A stretch of 9,347 nt of DNA from Prevotella sp. (GCA_024681875.1 JAILAA010000115.1:1-9347); one strand, 5' to 3'; shown: positions 1-6,374, numbered from the stretch's first letter. Notes: generated by a model from the sequence alone, not told the origin. Program-made: numbers and translations.

Positions 1-357
1 CATCAAGTAATCCGAAGCGCGTTTGGGGTCCACCTCTATCAGGTCTGCCAGGATGCTGAAGTTGTTGAAAACGAAATGGGGACTCAACTGGTTCTCCAAT
101 GCCTGCAGGCGGAATTTGTCGCGTTCCCTTTCAGCCTTCTCGCGCGACCGCCAATAGTACAGCGTCACCACCGTCGTAAACAGGCAGCAGGCGGCATAGT
201 CCACCAGTATCATTCCCGACGTCCACGGCCAGCCGTACTTCAGCATCTCCCTGAATTCCTCATCGGTAATCAGCCACATCGCGTAGTAGAACAATAATCC
301 CAACATCGAGAGGCCCAGCACCAGCAATATGCCATGTATGATTCTTCTTATCTTCAT
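1..357 (-). CDS. LytS/YehU-type sensor histidine kinase, N-terminal part (cut by window edge)
   Basis: Reading the minus strand from an ATG at 357 gives 119 open codons that run off the window start. Two hydrophobic stretches, about residues 6-30 and 47-69, look like membrane helices joined by a short acidic and aromatic loop. A charged linker follows (RSREKAERERDKF), then LENQLSPHFVFNNFSIL at about residues 87-103. That is the H-box of the His_kinase (PF06580) family, usually written QINPHFLFNSLN, with the phosphoacceptor His at residue 94. Known members autophosphorylate and pass phosphate to a LytTR-type response regulator, which is often encoded next door; here that gene would lie beyond the window. 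The ATPase domain is not visible. The gene follows the outer-membrane barrel gene by 73 bp on the same strand and could be partly co-transcribed with it. Two membrane passes are fewer than the 5TM or 7TM sensors of many relatives. Confidence in the family is high; the signal sensed is unknown. Confidence 0.88.
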   Translation of the reverse strand, partial: MKIRRIIHGILLVLGLSMLGLLFYYAMWLITDEEFREMLKYGWPWTSGMILVDYAACCLFTTVVTLYYWRSREKAERERDKFRLQALENQLSPHFVFNNFSILADLIEVDPKRASDYLM

Positions 358-365
358 TTCGTTGG

Positions 366-373
366 CAAAGTTA
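366..373 (-). promoter_or_regulatory. Possible Bacteroidetes -7 box (TAACTTTG) for the kinase gene
   Basis: On the minus strand the sequence reads TAACTTTG, matching the TAnnTTTG -7 consensus of the Bacteroidetes primary sigma factor. It sits 8 nt ahead of the ATG at 357, which would make the transcript nearly leaderless, or else push the real start to a later ATG such as codon 18. No TTG -33 element is visible at the usual distance. The evidence is the motif only. Confidence 0.4.
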
Positions 374-410
374 CGATTTTATTTTGATATGAGGATAGCG
401 GCAGCAAATT

Positions 411-431
411 TTTCACTTTTCACTCTTCACT
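411..431. repeat. Three tandem TTTCACT-like heptamers
   Basis: The plus strand reads TTTCACT, TTTCACT, CTTCACT back to back. The last unit runs into the stop codon of the barrel gene, whose end is at 431. On the minus strand this is AGTGAAG AGTGAAA AGTGAAA directly after the stop. I recall similar AGTGAAGAGTGAA strings between Bacteroidales genes, but cannot verify a family here. No hairpin is visible, so it does not look like a terminator. Confidence 0.5.
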
Positions 432-3343
432 CACCATCCGCCACCCCAGTCGCCCCAGTCGCCGTCCCACTCGTCGTGACCTTTCTTGTCTTTAAGATTG
501 TTCTTGCCGCCCAGGATGTTGAAGCGATAGACGACGCGGAGCATGCCGTACTGATAGATGGCGTTGTGGCGCGAGTCGGTGCGCATGAGGGCGTCGATGG
601 TTCGGCTGATGTTGGTCTGCTGCCCCAGGATGTCGTTGACTTCGAGCATGACGGTGAGGGCATGGCCCCTGAGGAAAGAATGGCTCACCTGCGCGTTCCA
701 CAGCAGTTCGTTGGTGTTCATGGCACTCTGCGAATAGCCTCGACGACTGCTCATGCCGATGTCGGTGGTCAGCGACGTGCCCCACGGTGATGTCCATTCA
801 AACTCTGCGCCGTAAGAGAAGTCGTAGGTATTCATGTTCGCCATCTCGTTGACGTTGTTCTTGGAGTTGGCATAGTCGAGCCGTCCGTTCAGCATCACGC
901 TGAATTGTTCGTTGCGGTAAGAGAATTCGAGGCCCGAGTTGAGGTTGACGCTGCGTGTGACGGACTTCCGGTCTGCGTCGCCGCCCTCAAAGTCATTGTT
1001 GTAGAAGCCCACCCGACGTGAATAGTCGCCGCCCAGGTCAATGCCGACGTTAAAGAGTTTCTGTTTGCCCAATCCGGTGTTGAAACCTACGCCACCTCCG
1101 CCGTTCCAATTGCCGTTGATGTTCATCGGCATGGTGGTGCGCACACCGGTCTGGTTGTCGTAGGTAGTCTTGTTGTCGATGCTGTTGCGTGTGGCGCTGA
1201 ACCACAGCCAGGAGTAGATGCCCTGTTGATGCTCGGCCTCATAGGTGTTGAAGTTGGCAAAGATGTTGTGCGAGAACGAAGGCTTCAGGCCCGGGTTTCC
1301 CTTGGTGATGACGAGTGGGTTGGAGTCGTCCTTGATATCGAGCAGGTTGGTCATGCTGGGCTGACGTGTCCGTCCGTTATAGCGCAGGTGCAGGTTCGTC
1401 TGCTTGTCGAAGTTCCAGCGCAGGTTGATGCGTGGCGCAAAGTTGAATACGCGCCGAGTAATCTCAGGATACTCATAGCCCATGTACTTATAGTTGAGCG
1501 TGGTGCGTTGCGGCAGCAGGTCAAGTCCGATGCTGAAGTTATACTGCTCGCGAACCCTACGGAAGCTGAGATTGATGGTCTGGTTGTAGTTGCGGTATTC
1601 CGAGAACTGGCTCAGGCGGTTGGCGATGGAGTCGGTGCCGTCGAGCACGTATTTCATCTCGTCCATAAACCGCAGCACGGCATCGATATTGTAGCGCTTG
1701 TTCTCCATGCTCTGCTGAAGGGTCTGATAGGCGTCGCTGTCGTAGATATAGGCGCGGCGGTCGTTCTTGCTGTAGCTGTAGTCGTAGGTGTAGCTCAGCT
1801 GCAGGTAGGTGCGGTCGGCAATGGGCTCGCTGTAGGTCATCTGTCCCTGCAGGCCATAGTTCTTCGTCGGCGTTTCATAGTAGCGGTTGTTTTGCTGGTC
1901 GGTGCCCGCCTGAGTGTTGAAGGTGATGTTGGCAGCCGACAGTTGCTTGCTACAGCCATCGCTGAAGTTACCGACCAGGCGGAGCGTCAGGTTGCGGCCT
2001 TTGTCGTTCAGCTTTCGATTGGCCTGCAGCTCGCCTTTGAAATGGGTATTGGTGCTGTAGCTCATGCTGCGGCTGGTGTTGGTGTTGACGACGATGTCGG
2101 CCAGACGGTTGAGGAGACTGTCGTTAGGGTCGGCGCTATACGAGCCCGACGAACTGAGTCCCCTACCCCTGTTGCGTGAATAGGTGATGTCAGGACGGAA
2201 GATGATGTTGGTCATCGTGTCGGGTTTCCATTCGACACGGAAGTTACCCGTCAGTCGGTTGTTCGACGTAAGATTCTTGCTGTAGTCCTCGCTGAATCTG
2301 GCCAGCGTGGCATTGAAGTATTCCGTCGACGAGGTGTTCTCGTTGTCGCTGCCGTCAAATCGATAGCGGATGCTGCCACCCGTCTCCAGCTTTGGCTTGG
2401 CCGTTGCGAAGTTGCCGCCTATCTCCTTGCTGCTGCGCAGGCCCTGCATGCCCCAGCCGCCCCAGCGTCCGCCACCGCCTCCGAAGCCCATGTCGGCCAC
2501 GTTGTTGGCACTACCCAGGAGGGTGGCCTGGAAGTCGTCGTTGAAACGGTTCACATTGAAGCGCTCGGCATAGCGGTGTTTTGTGCCAGCCCCAAGGTTC
2601 ACGTTGCCGTACCATCCGTTCTTCATGCCTTTCTTCACCGTCAGGTCGAGCACCGTCTCTTCCTCTCCGTCGTCGATACCTGTCACGCGCGAGAGGTCAC
2701 TCTTCCGGTCGTAGGTCTTCAGGTTGTCAATCATCTCGGTGGGAATGTTCTTCATTGCCACCTCCTTGTCGTTCAGGAAAAACTCCTTGCCGTCGACGAG
2801 AATCTTGCTGACGGTCTTGCCGTTGATGGTGATGTTGCCATCCTTGTCCACCTTGGCGCCTGGCAACTGCTTCACCAGTGCCTCTAGGGTCGACCCCTCA
2901 GGCACACGGTAGGCCGCTGCATTGTAAATCAGTGAGTCGCCTTTCACCGCAACCTTGGCAGCATGGGCCGTCACCTCCACACCCTTCAACTCGATAGCGT
3001 CGGCTGCCATCGTGATGTATCCGATGTCGACCGTCTTTTTCTTCTGTGCATTCAGGTCTACATCTACACACTTGGTGACATAGCCGACATACGAGATCTT
3101 CAGCGTATACGTTCCTTTCTTTACGTTCTTGAAGCTGAAATCGCCTTGTACCCCAGTAGTCGTTCCTTCCACATACGTGCTGTCGGGCAAGGTGAGCAAC
3201 TGCATGGTGGCAGCAATAACGGCTTCTCCTGTCGATTTGTCAACCACCGTACCATTTACATCAAACGAACTCTGCGCCATCATGCTGATACATAGTCCTG
3301 TCATAACGACTCCTAAAAAAACTTTCTTCATTTTTATTGTCAT
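431..3343 (-). CDS. Outer-membrane beta-barrel protein with N-terminal carboxypeptidase-regulatory-like domain (TonB-receptor-like)
   Basis: The 970-residue product starts with a type I signal peptide (MKKVFLGVVMTGLCISMMAQ after a 4-residue lead), probably cut after Ala23. The ATG at 3331 (Met5) is as plausible a start as the one at 3343. Residues about 27-110 (FDVNGTVVDKSTGEAV ... YVGY) form a carboxypeptidase-regulatory-like beta-sandwich. Residues about 120-235 form a plug-like region (GDSLIYNAAAYRVPEGS, then GNITINGKTVSKILVDGKEF). The remainder alternates short aromatic beta-strands with Asn/Asp-rich loops, as in the Bacteroidetes outer-membrane barrel family OMP_b-brl_3 (PF14905). Members look like TonB-dependent receptors but mostly lack an assigned substrate; no SusD partner is present. 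A Gly/Trp-rich loop lies near residues 285-300. After the last apparent strand (MLRVVYRF) comes a charged, then Gly/Trp/Asp-rich tail ending in WGDWGGGW. A tolC gene lies upstream, separated by a palindromic repeat block; no clear promoter of its own was found. Confidence 0.88.
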   Translation of the reverse strand: MTIKMKKVFLGVVMTGLCISMMAQSSFDVNGTVVDKSTGEAVIAATMQLLTLPDSTYVEGTTTGVQGDFSFKNVKKGTYTLKISYVGYVTKCVDVDLNAQKKKTVDIGYITMAADAIELKGVEVTAHAAKVAVKGDSLIYNAAAYRVPEGSTLEALVKQLPGAKVDKDGNITINGKTVSKILVDGKEFFLNDKEVAMKNIPTEMIDNLKTYDRKSDLSRVTGIDDGEEETVLDLTVKKGMKNGWYGNVNLGAGTKHRYAERFNVNRFNDDFQATLLGSANNVADMGFGGGGGRWGGWGMQGLRSSKEIGGNFATAKPKLETGGSIRYRFDGSDNENTSSTEYFNATLARFSEDYSKNLTSNNRLTGNFRVEWKPDTMTNIIFRPDITYSRNRGRGLSSSGSYSADPNDSLLNRLADIVVNTNTSRSMSYSTNTHFKGELQANRKLNDKGRNLTLRLVGNFSDGCSKQLSAANITFNTQAGTDQQNNRYYETPTKNYGLQGQMTYSEPIADRTYLQLSYTYDYSYSKNDRRAYIYDSDAYQTLQQSMENKRYNIDAVLRFMDEMKYVLDGTDSIANRLSQFSEYRNYNQTINLSFRRVREQYNFSIGLDLLPQRTTLNYKYMGYEYPEITRRVFNFAPRINLRWNFDKQTNLHLRYNGRTRQPSMTNLLDIKDDSNPLVITKGNPGLKPSFSHNIFANFNTYEAEHQQGIYSWLWFSATRNSIDNKTTYDNQTGVRTTMPMNINGNWNGGGGVGFNTGLGKQKLFNVGIDLGGDYSRRVGFYNNDFEGGDADRKSVTRSVNLNSGLEFSYRNEQFSVMLNGRLDYANSKNNVNEMANMNTYDFSYGAEFEWTSPWGTSLTTDIGMSSRRGYSQSAMNTNELLWNAQVSHSFLRGHALTVMLEVNDILGQQTNISRTIDALMRTDSRHNAIYQYGMLRVVYRFNILGGKNNLKDKKGHDEWDGDWGDWGGGW

Positions 3344-3367
3344 TTAGTTCCGCAAACTCTGCAAAGA

Positions 3368-3556
3368 CGGCCTGAAAGGCCAAAAAGCTCCCAGCCCAGG
3401 GCATCGCCCTGGGTAAGTGAGGTGCGCAGCCAACGCCCTGAAAGGGCAAAAGCAGTAATGCGGCAGGTGGGCTTTTGCCCTTTCAGGGCGAGTTTACCCA
3501 TCCCTTTGTACCCAAGGCGCTGCCTTGGGCTGTTGGCTCGCTGGCCTTTCAGGCCG
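3368..3556. repeat. Nested palindromic intergenic repeat element
   Basis: This 189-bp block between tolC and the barrel gene is built from symmetric units. Its outer arms are CGGCCTGAAAGGCC (3368-3381) and GGCCTTTCAGGCCG (3543-3556), themselves near-palindromes. Inside lie CCCAGGGC-ATC-GCCCTGGG (3395-3413) and CCCAAGGC-GCT-GCCTTGGG (3511-3529). At the centre is a perfect 20-bp inverted repeat, CGCCCTGAAAGGGCAAAAGC (3434-3453) with its complement at 3471-3490, around a 17-nt loop. The layout is mirror-symmetric, so the whole block can fold as one cruciform or as separate hairpins. I associate such CCCTGAAAGGGC/CCCTGGGC units with dispersed intergenic repeats of Bacteroidales. In RNA it could attenuate read-through from tolC into the barrel gene or stabilise an mRNA end; neither is shown. 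No long T-run follows, so it is not a classical terminator. Confidence 0.85.
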
Positions 3557-3597
3557 TTTCTGCGCAGGGCTCTCATCGTTAGCAGAAGTTGAATTAT

Positions 3598-4950
3598 TTA
3601 GTTTTTGTATGCTCCTCCAAGCGCTTTGAAGAGGTTGATTTGTCCTTGGATATAGTCGAAGGTGTCAGCAGCCAGCAAGAGACGCGACTGCAACAGAGCC
3701 TGTTGCGCCGTCAGCACTTCCAAGTATGTGTTTGAACTGTTCTGCATCAGCTCCTGGCTCACCTCGTAGGCTTTCTGGGCAGCAGCTACTTCTTCTATGC
3801 GCAGCTGTAGCCGCTCCTGGCTGAGCTGACAGTCCGTGAGGGCATCGCTCAGCTCAGCCCCTGCCACCAGCAGACTTTGGTTAAAGGCTACCAAGGCCTG
3901 TTCCTGTTGTGCTTTGGCGATACGGAGATTAGCACGGTTCTGCCCCTTGTTGAACAGCGGCTGCACCAGCGATCCGATGGCGTTCAAGAGCATCTGACCG
4001 GGATTCACCACCTCGCCCAGGTTATTTGTCCATCCTGCCGATGCCGTAATCGTCAGCTGCGGATAGAAGGCCGCACGGGCCACATCCACCTGTGCCATCT
4101 GCGCCTTCAGGGCATATTCAGCAGCACGGACATCGGGGCGATTGGAAAGTAGGGAAAGCCTTACCCCCGCCCCCTCTACAAAGGGCGAGGGGAGTAATGT
4201 GACTTGCTGGTAGAAGTCACTTGTCTGCATAAAAGAGTAATTACTCCCCTCTCCCCTTGGAGAGGGGTCGGGGGTGAGGCTTCCAATTATTACTCTTAGC
4301 GCATTCTCCGCCACCTTTATCTGCTGCATCAAGGTCTTCTCCTTCGCCGCCACGTTCAGATAGGCCGCCCGAGCCGCACTCACCGCCGCCTCGTTCTGCA
4401 TGCCCACCTCCTTCAGCGCCTCCATCGTCTCCACTGTCTGTCGGGCGTTCTCGGCATTGTCACGCGTCACCGCCAGCTGTTGGTTCATCATGGCTAATGT
4501 ATAATAATGTGTGGCCACCGCCGCTATCACCTGCAGCCTTACCGCCCGCTCTGTCTCTGCCGTGCTCCAGTAGTTGGCCACCGCCGTCCGCTTCTCGCCG
4601 CGTAGCCGTCCTGCCAGATCCACCTCCCATTGCATCGACACGGGGATATTGTACGTCTTTTGTGTCGGTTGTACTTTTGTCTTCGACAGTTGTCCTTCAG
4701 CACCTACCGTCAGCGATGGCAACAGTGAGAGTCTTGCCGCCTTCAGTTGCGCCTCCGCCTGCACCACGTTCAGGTTTGCCGTCCGCAGGTCAGCATTCCG
4801 CTCCAGCGCCGTCTCTATCAGCCCTACCAACTGCGGCTCCATAAACACGCTGCGCCATCCGATGCTGTCCACCGTCTGTGCCGAGGCCGTCATCAGGCAC
4901 CACAGCCCCGCCGCCATCATCCATATCTTCCTTAGTCCGTTCATATTCAT
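3598..4950 (-). CDS. TolC-family efflux outer-membrane protein carrying an in-frame repeat insertion
   Basis: The product (450 residues from the chosen start) belongs to the OprM/NodT branch of TolC channels. These form the outer-membrane duct of RND or other tripartite export pumps. It has a signal peptide (NGLRKIWMMAAGLWCLMTASA|Q) and two repeated halves rich in long Ala/Gln/Leu helices. The second half opens with the family signature LLSNRPDVRAAEYALKAQ and includes QPLFNKGQNRANL and SSNTYLEVLTAQQALLQSRL. The open frame extends to a GTG at 4965. I chose the ATG at 4950 because the TAATTTTG box at 4970-4977 puts the transcription start at about 4963, so the GTG would not be in the mRNA; the ATG at 4944 is also possible. 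No lipobox cysteine is present. Residues 223-266 are encoded by a palindromic repeat (see 4153-4284) in the linker between halves. No periplasmic adaptor or inner-membrane pump gene is adjacent, so its partners are encoded elsewhere. Confidence 0.92.
   Translation of the reverse strand: MNMNGLRKIWMMAAGLWCLMTASAQTVDSIGWRSVFMEPQLVGLIETALERNADLRTANLNVVQAEAQLKAARLSLLPSLTVGAEGQLSKTKVQPTQKTYNIPVSMQWEVDLAGRLRGEKRTAVANYWSTAETERAVRLQVIAAVATHYYTLAMMNQQLAVTRDNAENARQTVETMEALKEVGMQNEAAVSAARAAYLNVAAKEKTLMQQIKVAENALRVIIGSLTPDPSPRGEGSNYSFMQTSDFYQQVTLLPSPFVEGAGVRLSLLSNRPDVRAAEYALKAQMAQVDVARAAFYPQLTITASAGWTNNLGEVVNPGQMLLNAIGSLVQPLFNKGQNRANLRIAKAQQEQALVAFNQSLLVAGAELSDALTDCQLSQERLQLRIEEVAAAQKAYEVSQELMQNSSNTYLEVLTAQQALLQSRLLLAADTFDYIQGQINLFKALGGAYKN
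4153..4284. repeat. 132-bp palindromic repeat element inserted in frame within tolC
   Basis: The ends are inverted repeats. The left arm starts GGAAAGCCTTACCCCCGCCC and the complement of the right arm starts GGAAGCCTCACCCCCGACCC. The arms continue inward for about 45 nt with few mismatches (4153-4197 against 4240-4284). Smaller symmetric units lie inside: GTGACTT/AAGTCAC (4199-4205, 4214-4220) and the perfect palindrome GAGTAATTACTC (4235-4246). The length is a multiple of three, and read in tolC it encodes SLTPDPSPRGEG at one end and LPSPFVEGAGVRLS at the other. I recognise this as the translated form of a dispersed repeat common in Bacteroidales, two copies facing each other. The codons between the arms (SNYSFMQTSDFYQQVT) could be part of the element or leftover original linker. 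Confidence 0.85.
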
Positions 4951-4969
4951 TCTTTTCTTAATCACGCCG

Positions 4970-4977
4970 CAAAATTA
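4970..4977 (-). promoter_or_regulatory. Bacteroidetes -7 box (TAATTTTG) for tolC
   Basis: The minus strand reads TAATTTTG, a full match to TAnnTTTG, 19 nt ahead of the ATG at 4950. This spacing gives a short leader of about a dozen nucleotides and rules against the upstream GTG at 4965. No good TTG -33 element is present at 19-21 nt. Confidence 0.55.
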
Positions 4978-5079
4978 CGCCTTTCTCGCGCGATACAGAA
5001 TAACAATGTGGGTGAAACGGGAAAAATCGGGGGTGAAATGTAGCGCTTTCGTAGGGATATGAATAGCCGCCCAATTGGG

Positions 5080-5123
5080 AAAAAACAAAAATCCAACTGG
5101 GAAATTATTTTTTTCCAGTTGGA
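5080..5123 (-). terminator. Intrinsic terminator of the Panacea operon
   Basis: On the minus strand a 9-bp perfect stem, TCCAACTGG / CCAGTTGGA, with a 14-nt A/T-rich loop (arms 5115-5123 and 5092-5100) is followed by the T-tract TTTTTGTTTTTT. It begins 20 bp after the stop codon at 5143 and ends the minus-strand two-gene operon before tolC. The two arms and a nearby CCCAATTGGG (5070-5079) are variants of one CCAAYTGGGAAA motif. Confidence 0.75.
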
Positions 5124-5142
5124 AACTTAAAAATGGGGTATT

Positions 5143-5661
5143 TTACTTCACTATCGGGTTCAGTTCGTGGAACGGATCGAAGAAGAGGATGTAGATAAAT
5201 CCGTTGGTGCCGAGCATGAAATAGACACGTGGCGAACGGTCGCCTGTATCTCTACATGCCAGTTTACCATCGCACTCATAAAGTCCAAAGTGATAAACAA
5301 TCATGCTTTCGTCAGCATCAGGCATAATCTGTTTCACTGCTTTCCTCACATTACCGCTGAAATTGGAACGATAGAAATGATAACTCTTATCGCGACGCGC
5401 CTTTGCTTCTAACTCATTGATGGTACTCGAAGAAATCTCTTTCATCATAGTGAAGTATTCCTGCGTATCGCGTAACATGAACTCCTGTTTAAAGTGATAG
5501 TCAGTCACGTCCAAGTCGATATAGTCATACTTCACTACAATGGGCAGGTCTTTCGACAACTGCACGTCATCATAGCTCAGACTGTTCTTGAAAGAGTCAG
5601 GCGTATTGAGTTGAGCCAGTTCCTCTGGCTGAATGTCTATGTCGTAGGGATTGAGTTTCAT
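5143..5661 (-). CDS. Unknown 172-residue protein, candidate toxin partner of the Panacea protein
   Basis: I do not recognise a named family. The protein is soluble, with no signal peptide or membrane helix, so it is presumably cytosolic. Visible features are an acidic N-terminus (residues 1-55, with KYDYIDLDVTDYHF near 44-57), a mixed-charge helix (about 66-92), then a compact basic-aromatic region from 93 (SYHFYRSNFSGNVRKAVKQI). The C-terminal stretch is VYFMLGTNGFIYILFFDPFHELNP (146-169), which loosely recalls the last strands of RelE/ParE-like folds ending in a Asp-Pro-x-His motif; this is a weak impression. Its ATG overlaps the stop of the upstream Panacea gene by 4 bp (ATGA), implying translational coupling. 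Panacea proteins are known as versatile antitoxins encoded beside unrelated toxins, so a toxin role is inferred from position alone. Alternatives are a phage-related or regulatory partner. An intrinsic terminator follows. Confidence 0.75.
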   Translation of the reverse strand: MKLNPYDIDIQPEELAQLNTPDSFKNSLSYDDVQLSKDLPIVVKYDYIDLDVTDYHFKQEFMLRDTQEYFTMMKEISSSTINELEAKARRDKSYHFYRSNFSGNVRKAVKQIMPDADESMIVYHFGLYECDGKLACRDTGDRSPRVYFMLGTNGFIYILFFDPFHELNPIVK

Positions 5662-6179
5662 TGCTTCTGGCGATTCCTGTCGTGACGGGCCTTGTAGTAG
5701 TCGTGCATCGTGTCAAGGGATATTTCCTTTTCCGACCGCTGGTAGGGAGCCAGCCCCTCACGCGCCTCCACCCAAGGCTGTTCAGCGTGGGTGAGGAAGA
5801 TAAGCCCGTTCTGTGACTTCGAACCATAGAGCATCACAACAGAATCCAGCAGTTCCGTCTCCTCTGCCGACAATTCCAGTTTCGCAGCCAATTCTGCAAG
5901 TGTTGCATTCACATCGTCCGTATCGAAGTCCTTTGCCGTCAGGTGGTCACACATATTTGAAACCTTGTCGCGGTACAGGTAATAGATGTCAGGATATACG
6001 GGACCATTGACCCAAGCCTGTGGAGCCTGAGCGAAAAGCGTGTTCTGTCGTCCGTTGAATACCATGTACCATGACTGCACGTAGTAGAGCAGTTTCTGTA
6101 GTTTCAACGGGCTAACCGTCAGTCCCTTTGCAATGAGAGACAAACCCACATACCTTGCTATGTCTTTAATGTCGCGCAT
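5658..6179 (-). CDS. Panacea-domain protein (DUF4065; SocA/GepA-like), probable antitoxin
   Basis: The 173-residue protein shows the Panacea hallmarks. These are an N-terminal helix (IARYVGLSLIAKG), then SPLKLQKLLYYVQSWYMVFNG (residues 23-43), then APQAWVNGPVYPDIYYLY (52-69), and a helical C-terminal part with acidic LSAEETELLDSVV. Relatives include SocA, the ClpXP adaptor-antitoxin of Caulobacter, and phage GepA. The domain is known to neutralise many unrelated toxins by direct binding. The ATG at 6179 follows AGGAA closely and lies about 20 nt after the predicted transcription start. The gene order is antitoxin first, with a 4-bp overlap into the 172-residue partner. The C-terminal tail is basic (HDYYKARHDRNRQKQ), which might contact DNA or the partner; that is inference. 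The family call is strong; the antitoxin role is inferred from family and arrangement. Confidence 0.9.
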   Translation of the reverse strand: MRDIKDIARYVGLSLIAKGLTVSPLKLQKLLYYVQSWYMVFNGRQNTLFAQAPQAWVNGPVYPDIYYLYRDKVSNMCDHLTAKDFDTDDVNATLAELAAKLELSAEETELLDSVVMLYGSKSQNGLIFLTHAEQPWVEAREGLAPYQRSEKEISLDTMHDYYKARHDRNRQKQ

Positions 6180-6205
6180 TTCCTAAAATACTTTGAATTT
6201 CGGTG

Positions 6206-6236
6206 CAAAATTACAACTATTTTCTGAAAGAAGCAA
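6206..6236 (-). promoter_or_regulatory. Promoter of the Panacea operon (TTG-N20-TAATTTTG)
   Basis: On the minus strand a TTG (6236-6234) is followed after 20 nt by TAATTTTG (6213-6206). Both elements and the spacing match the Bacteroidetes -33/-7 promoter. It is the best promoter in the window. The start codon at 6179 is 26 nt past the -7 box. Confidence 0.7.
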
Positions 6237-6251
6237 TGTTTTTCACCTCTT

Positions 6252-6290
6252 TTCATGTAAAAATGAACAAATTCGCTTCATTTTATGTGA
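6252..6290. promoter_or_regulatory. Possible operator in the divergent promoter region
   Basis: An inverted repeat TTCAT-gtaaaa-ATGAA (6252-6267) is followed by a related TTCATTTTATGTGA (6277-6290). Both lie between the divergent promoters of the Panacea operon and the unknown plus-strand operon, in an AT-rich stretch. Many toxin-antitoxin operons are autoregulated through such sites, but Panacea proteins are not generally known as DNA binders. The call rests on symmetry and position only, and the DNA is AT-rich enough to produce it by chance. Confidence 0.25.
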
Positions 6291-6329
6291 TTTTTGCATT
6301 ACGAGGCACCTAATTTGAAGTTTTTTGTG

Positions 6330-6337
6330 TAAATTTG
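6330..6337 (+). promoter_or_regulatory. Bacteroidetes -7 box (TAAATTTG) for the unknown plus-strand operon
   Basis: TAAATTTG matches TAnnTTTG and lies about 200 bp before the ATG at 6542, so it would give a long leader containing the structures at 6342-6503. No convincing TTG sits 19-21 nt upstream. Confidence 0.5.
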
Positions 6338-6341
6338 CAAC

Positions 6342-6353
6342 GTTCTTCGGAAC
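6342..6353 (+). promoter_or_regulatory. Small UUCG-tetraloop hairpin at the leader's 5' end
   Basis: GTTC-TTCG-GAAC forms a 4-bp stem with a C(UUCG)G-closed tetraloop, an unusually stable RNA hairpin. It starts 5 nt after the -7 box and so would sit at the extreme 5' end of the mRNA. A 5' hairpin can protect a transcript from decay; that role is inferred. Confidence 0.45.
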
Positions 6354-6374
6354 AAAAGACATATTAGGCTCTAT

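Noticed and set aside
358..430. Terminator between the barrel gene and the kinase gene
   Set aside because: No inverted repeat with a T-tract is visible, only tandem heptamers and a -7 box.
1226..2179. 317-codon open frame on the plus strand
   Set aside because: It lies fully antisense to the barrel gene, has low-complexity Val/Ala/Gly composition, and shows no motif or start signal.
3368..3556. Possible CRISPR array or transposon ends
   Set aside because: Units are inverted, not direct, with no regular spacers, and no transposase or Cas gene is present in the window.
4574..5062. 162-codon plus-strand frame over the tolC start
   Set aside because: It is antisense to the signal peptide and first helices of tolC and has no domain; its open length reflects the GC-rich codons on the other strand.
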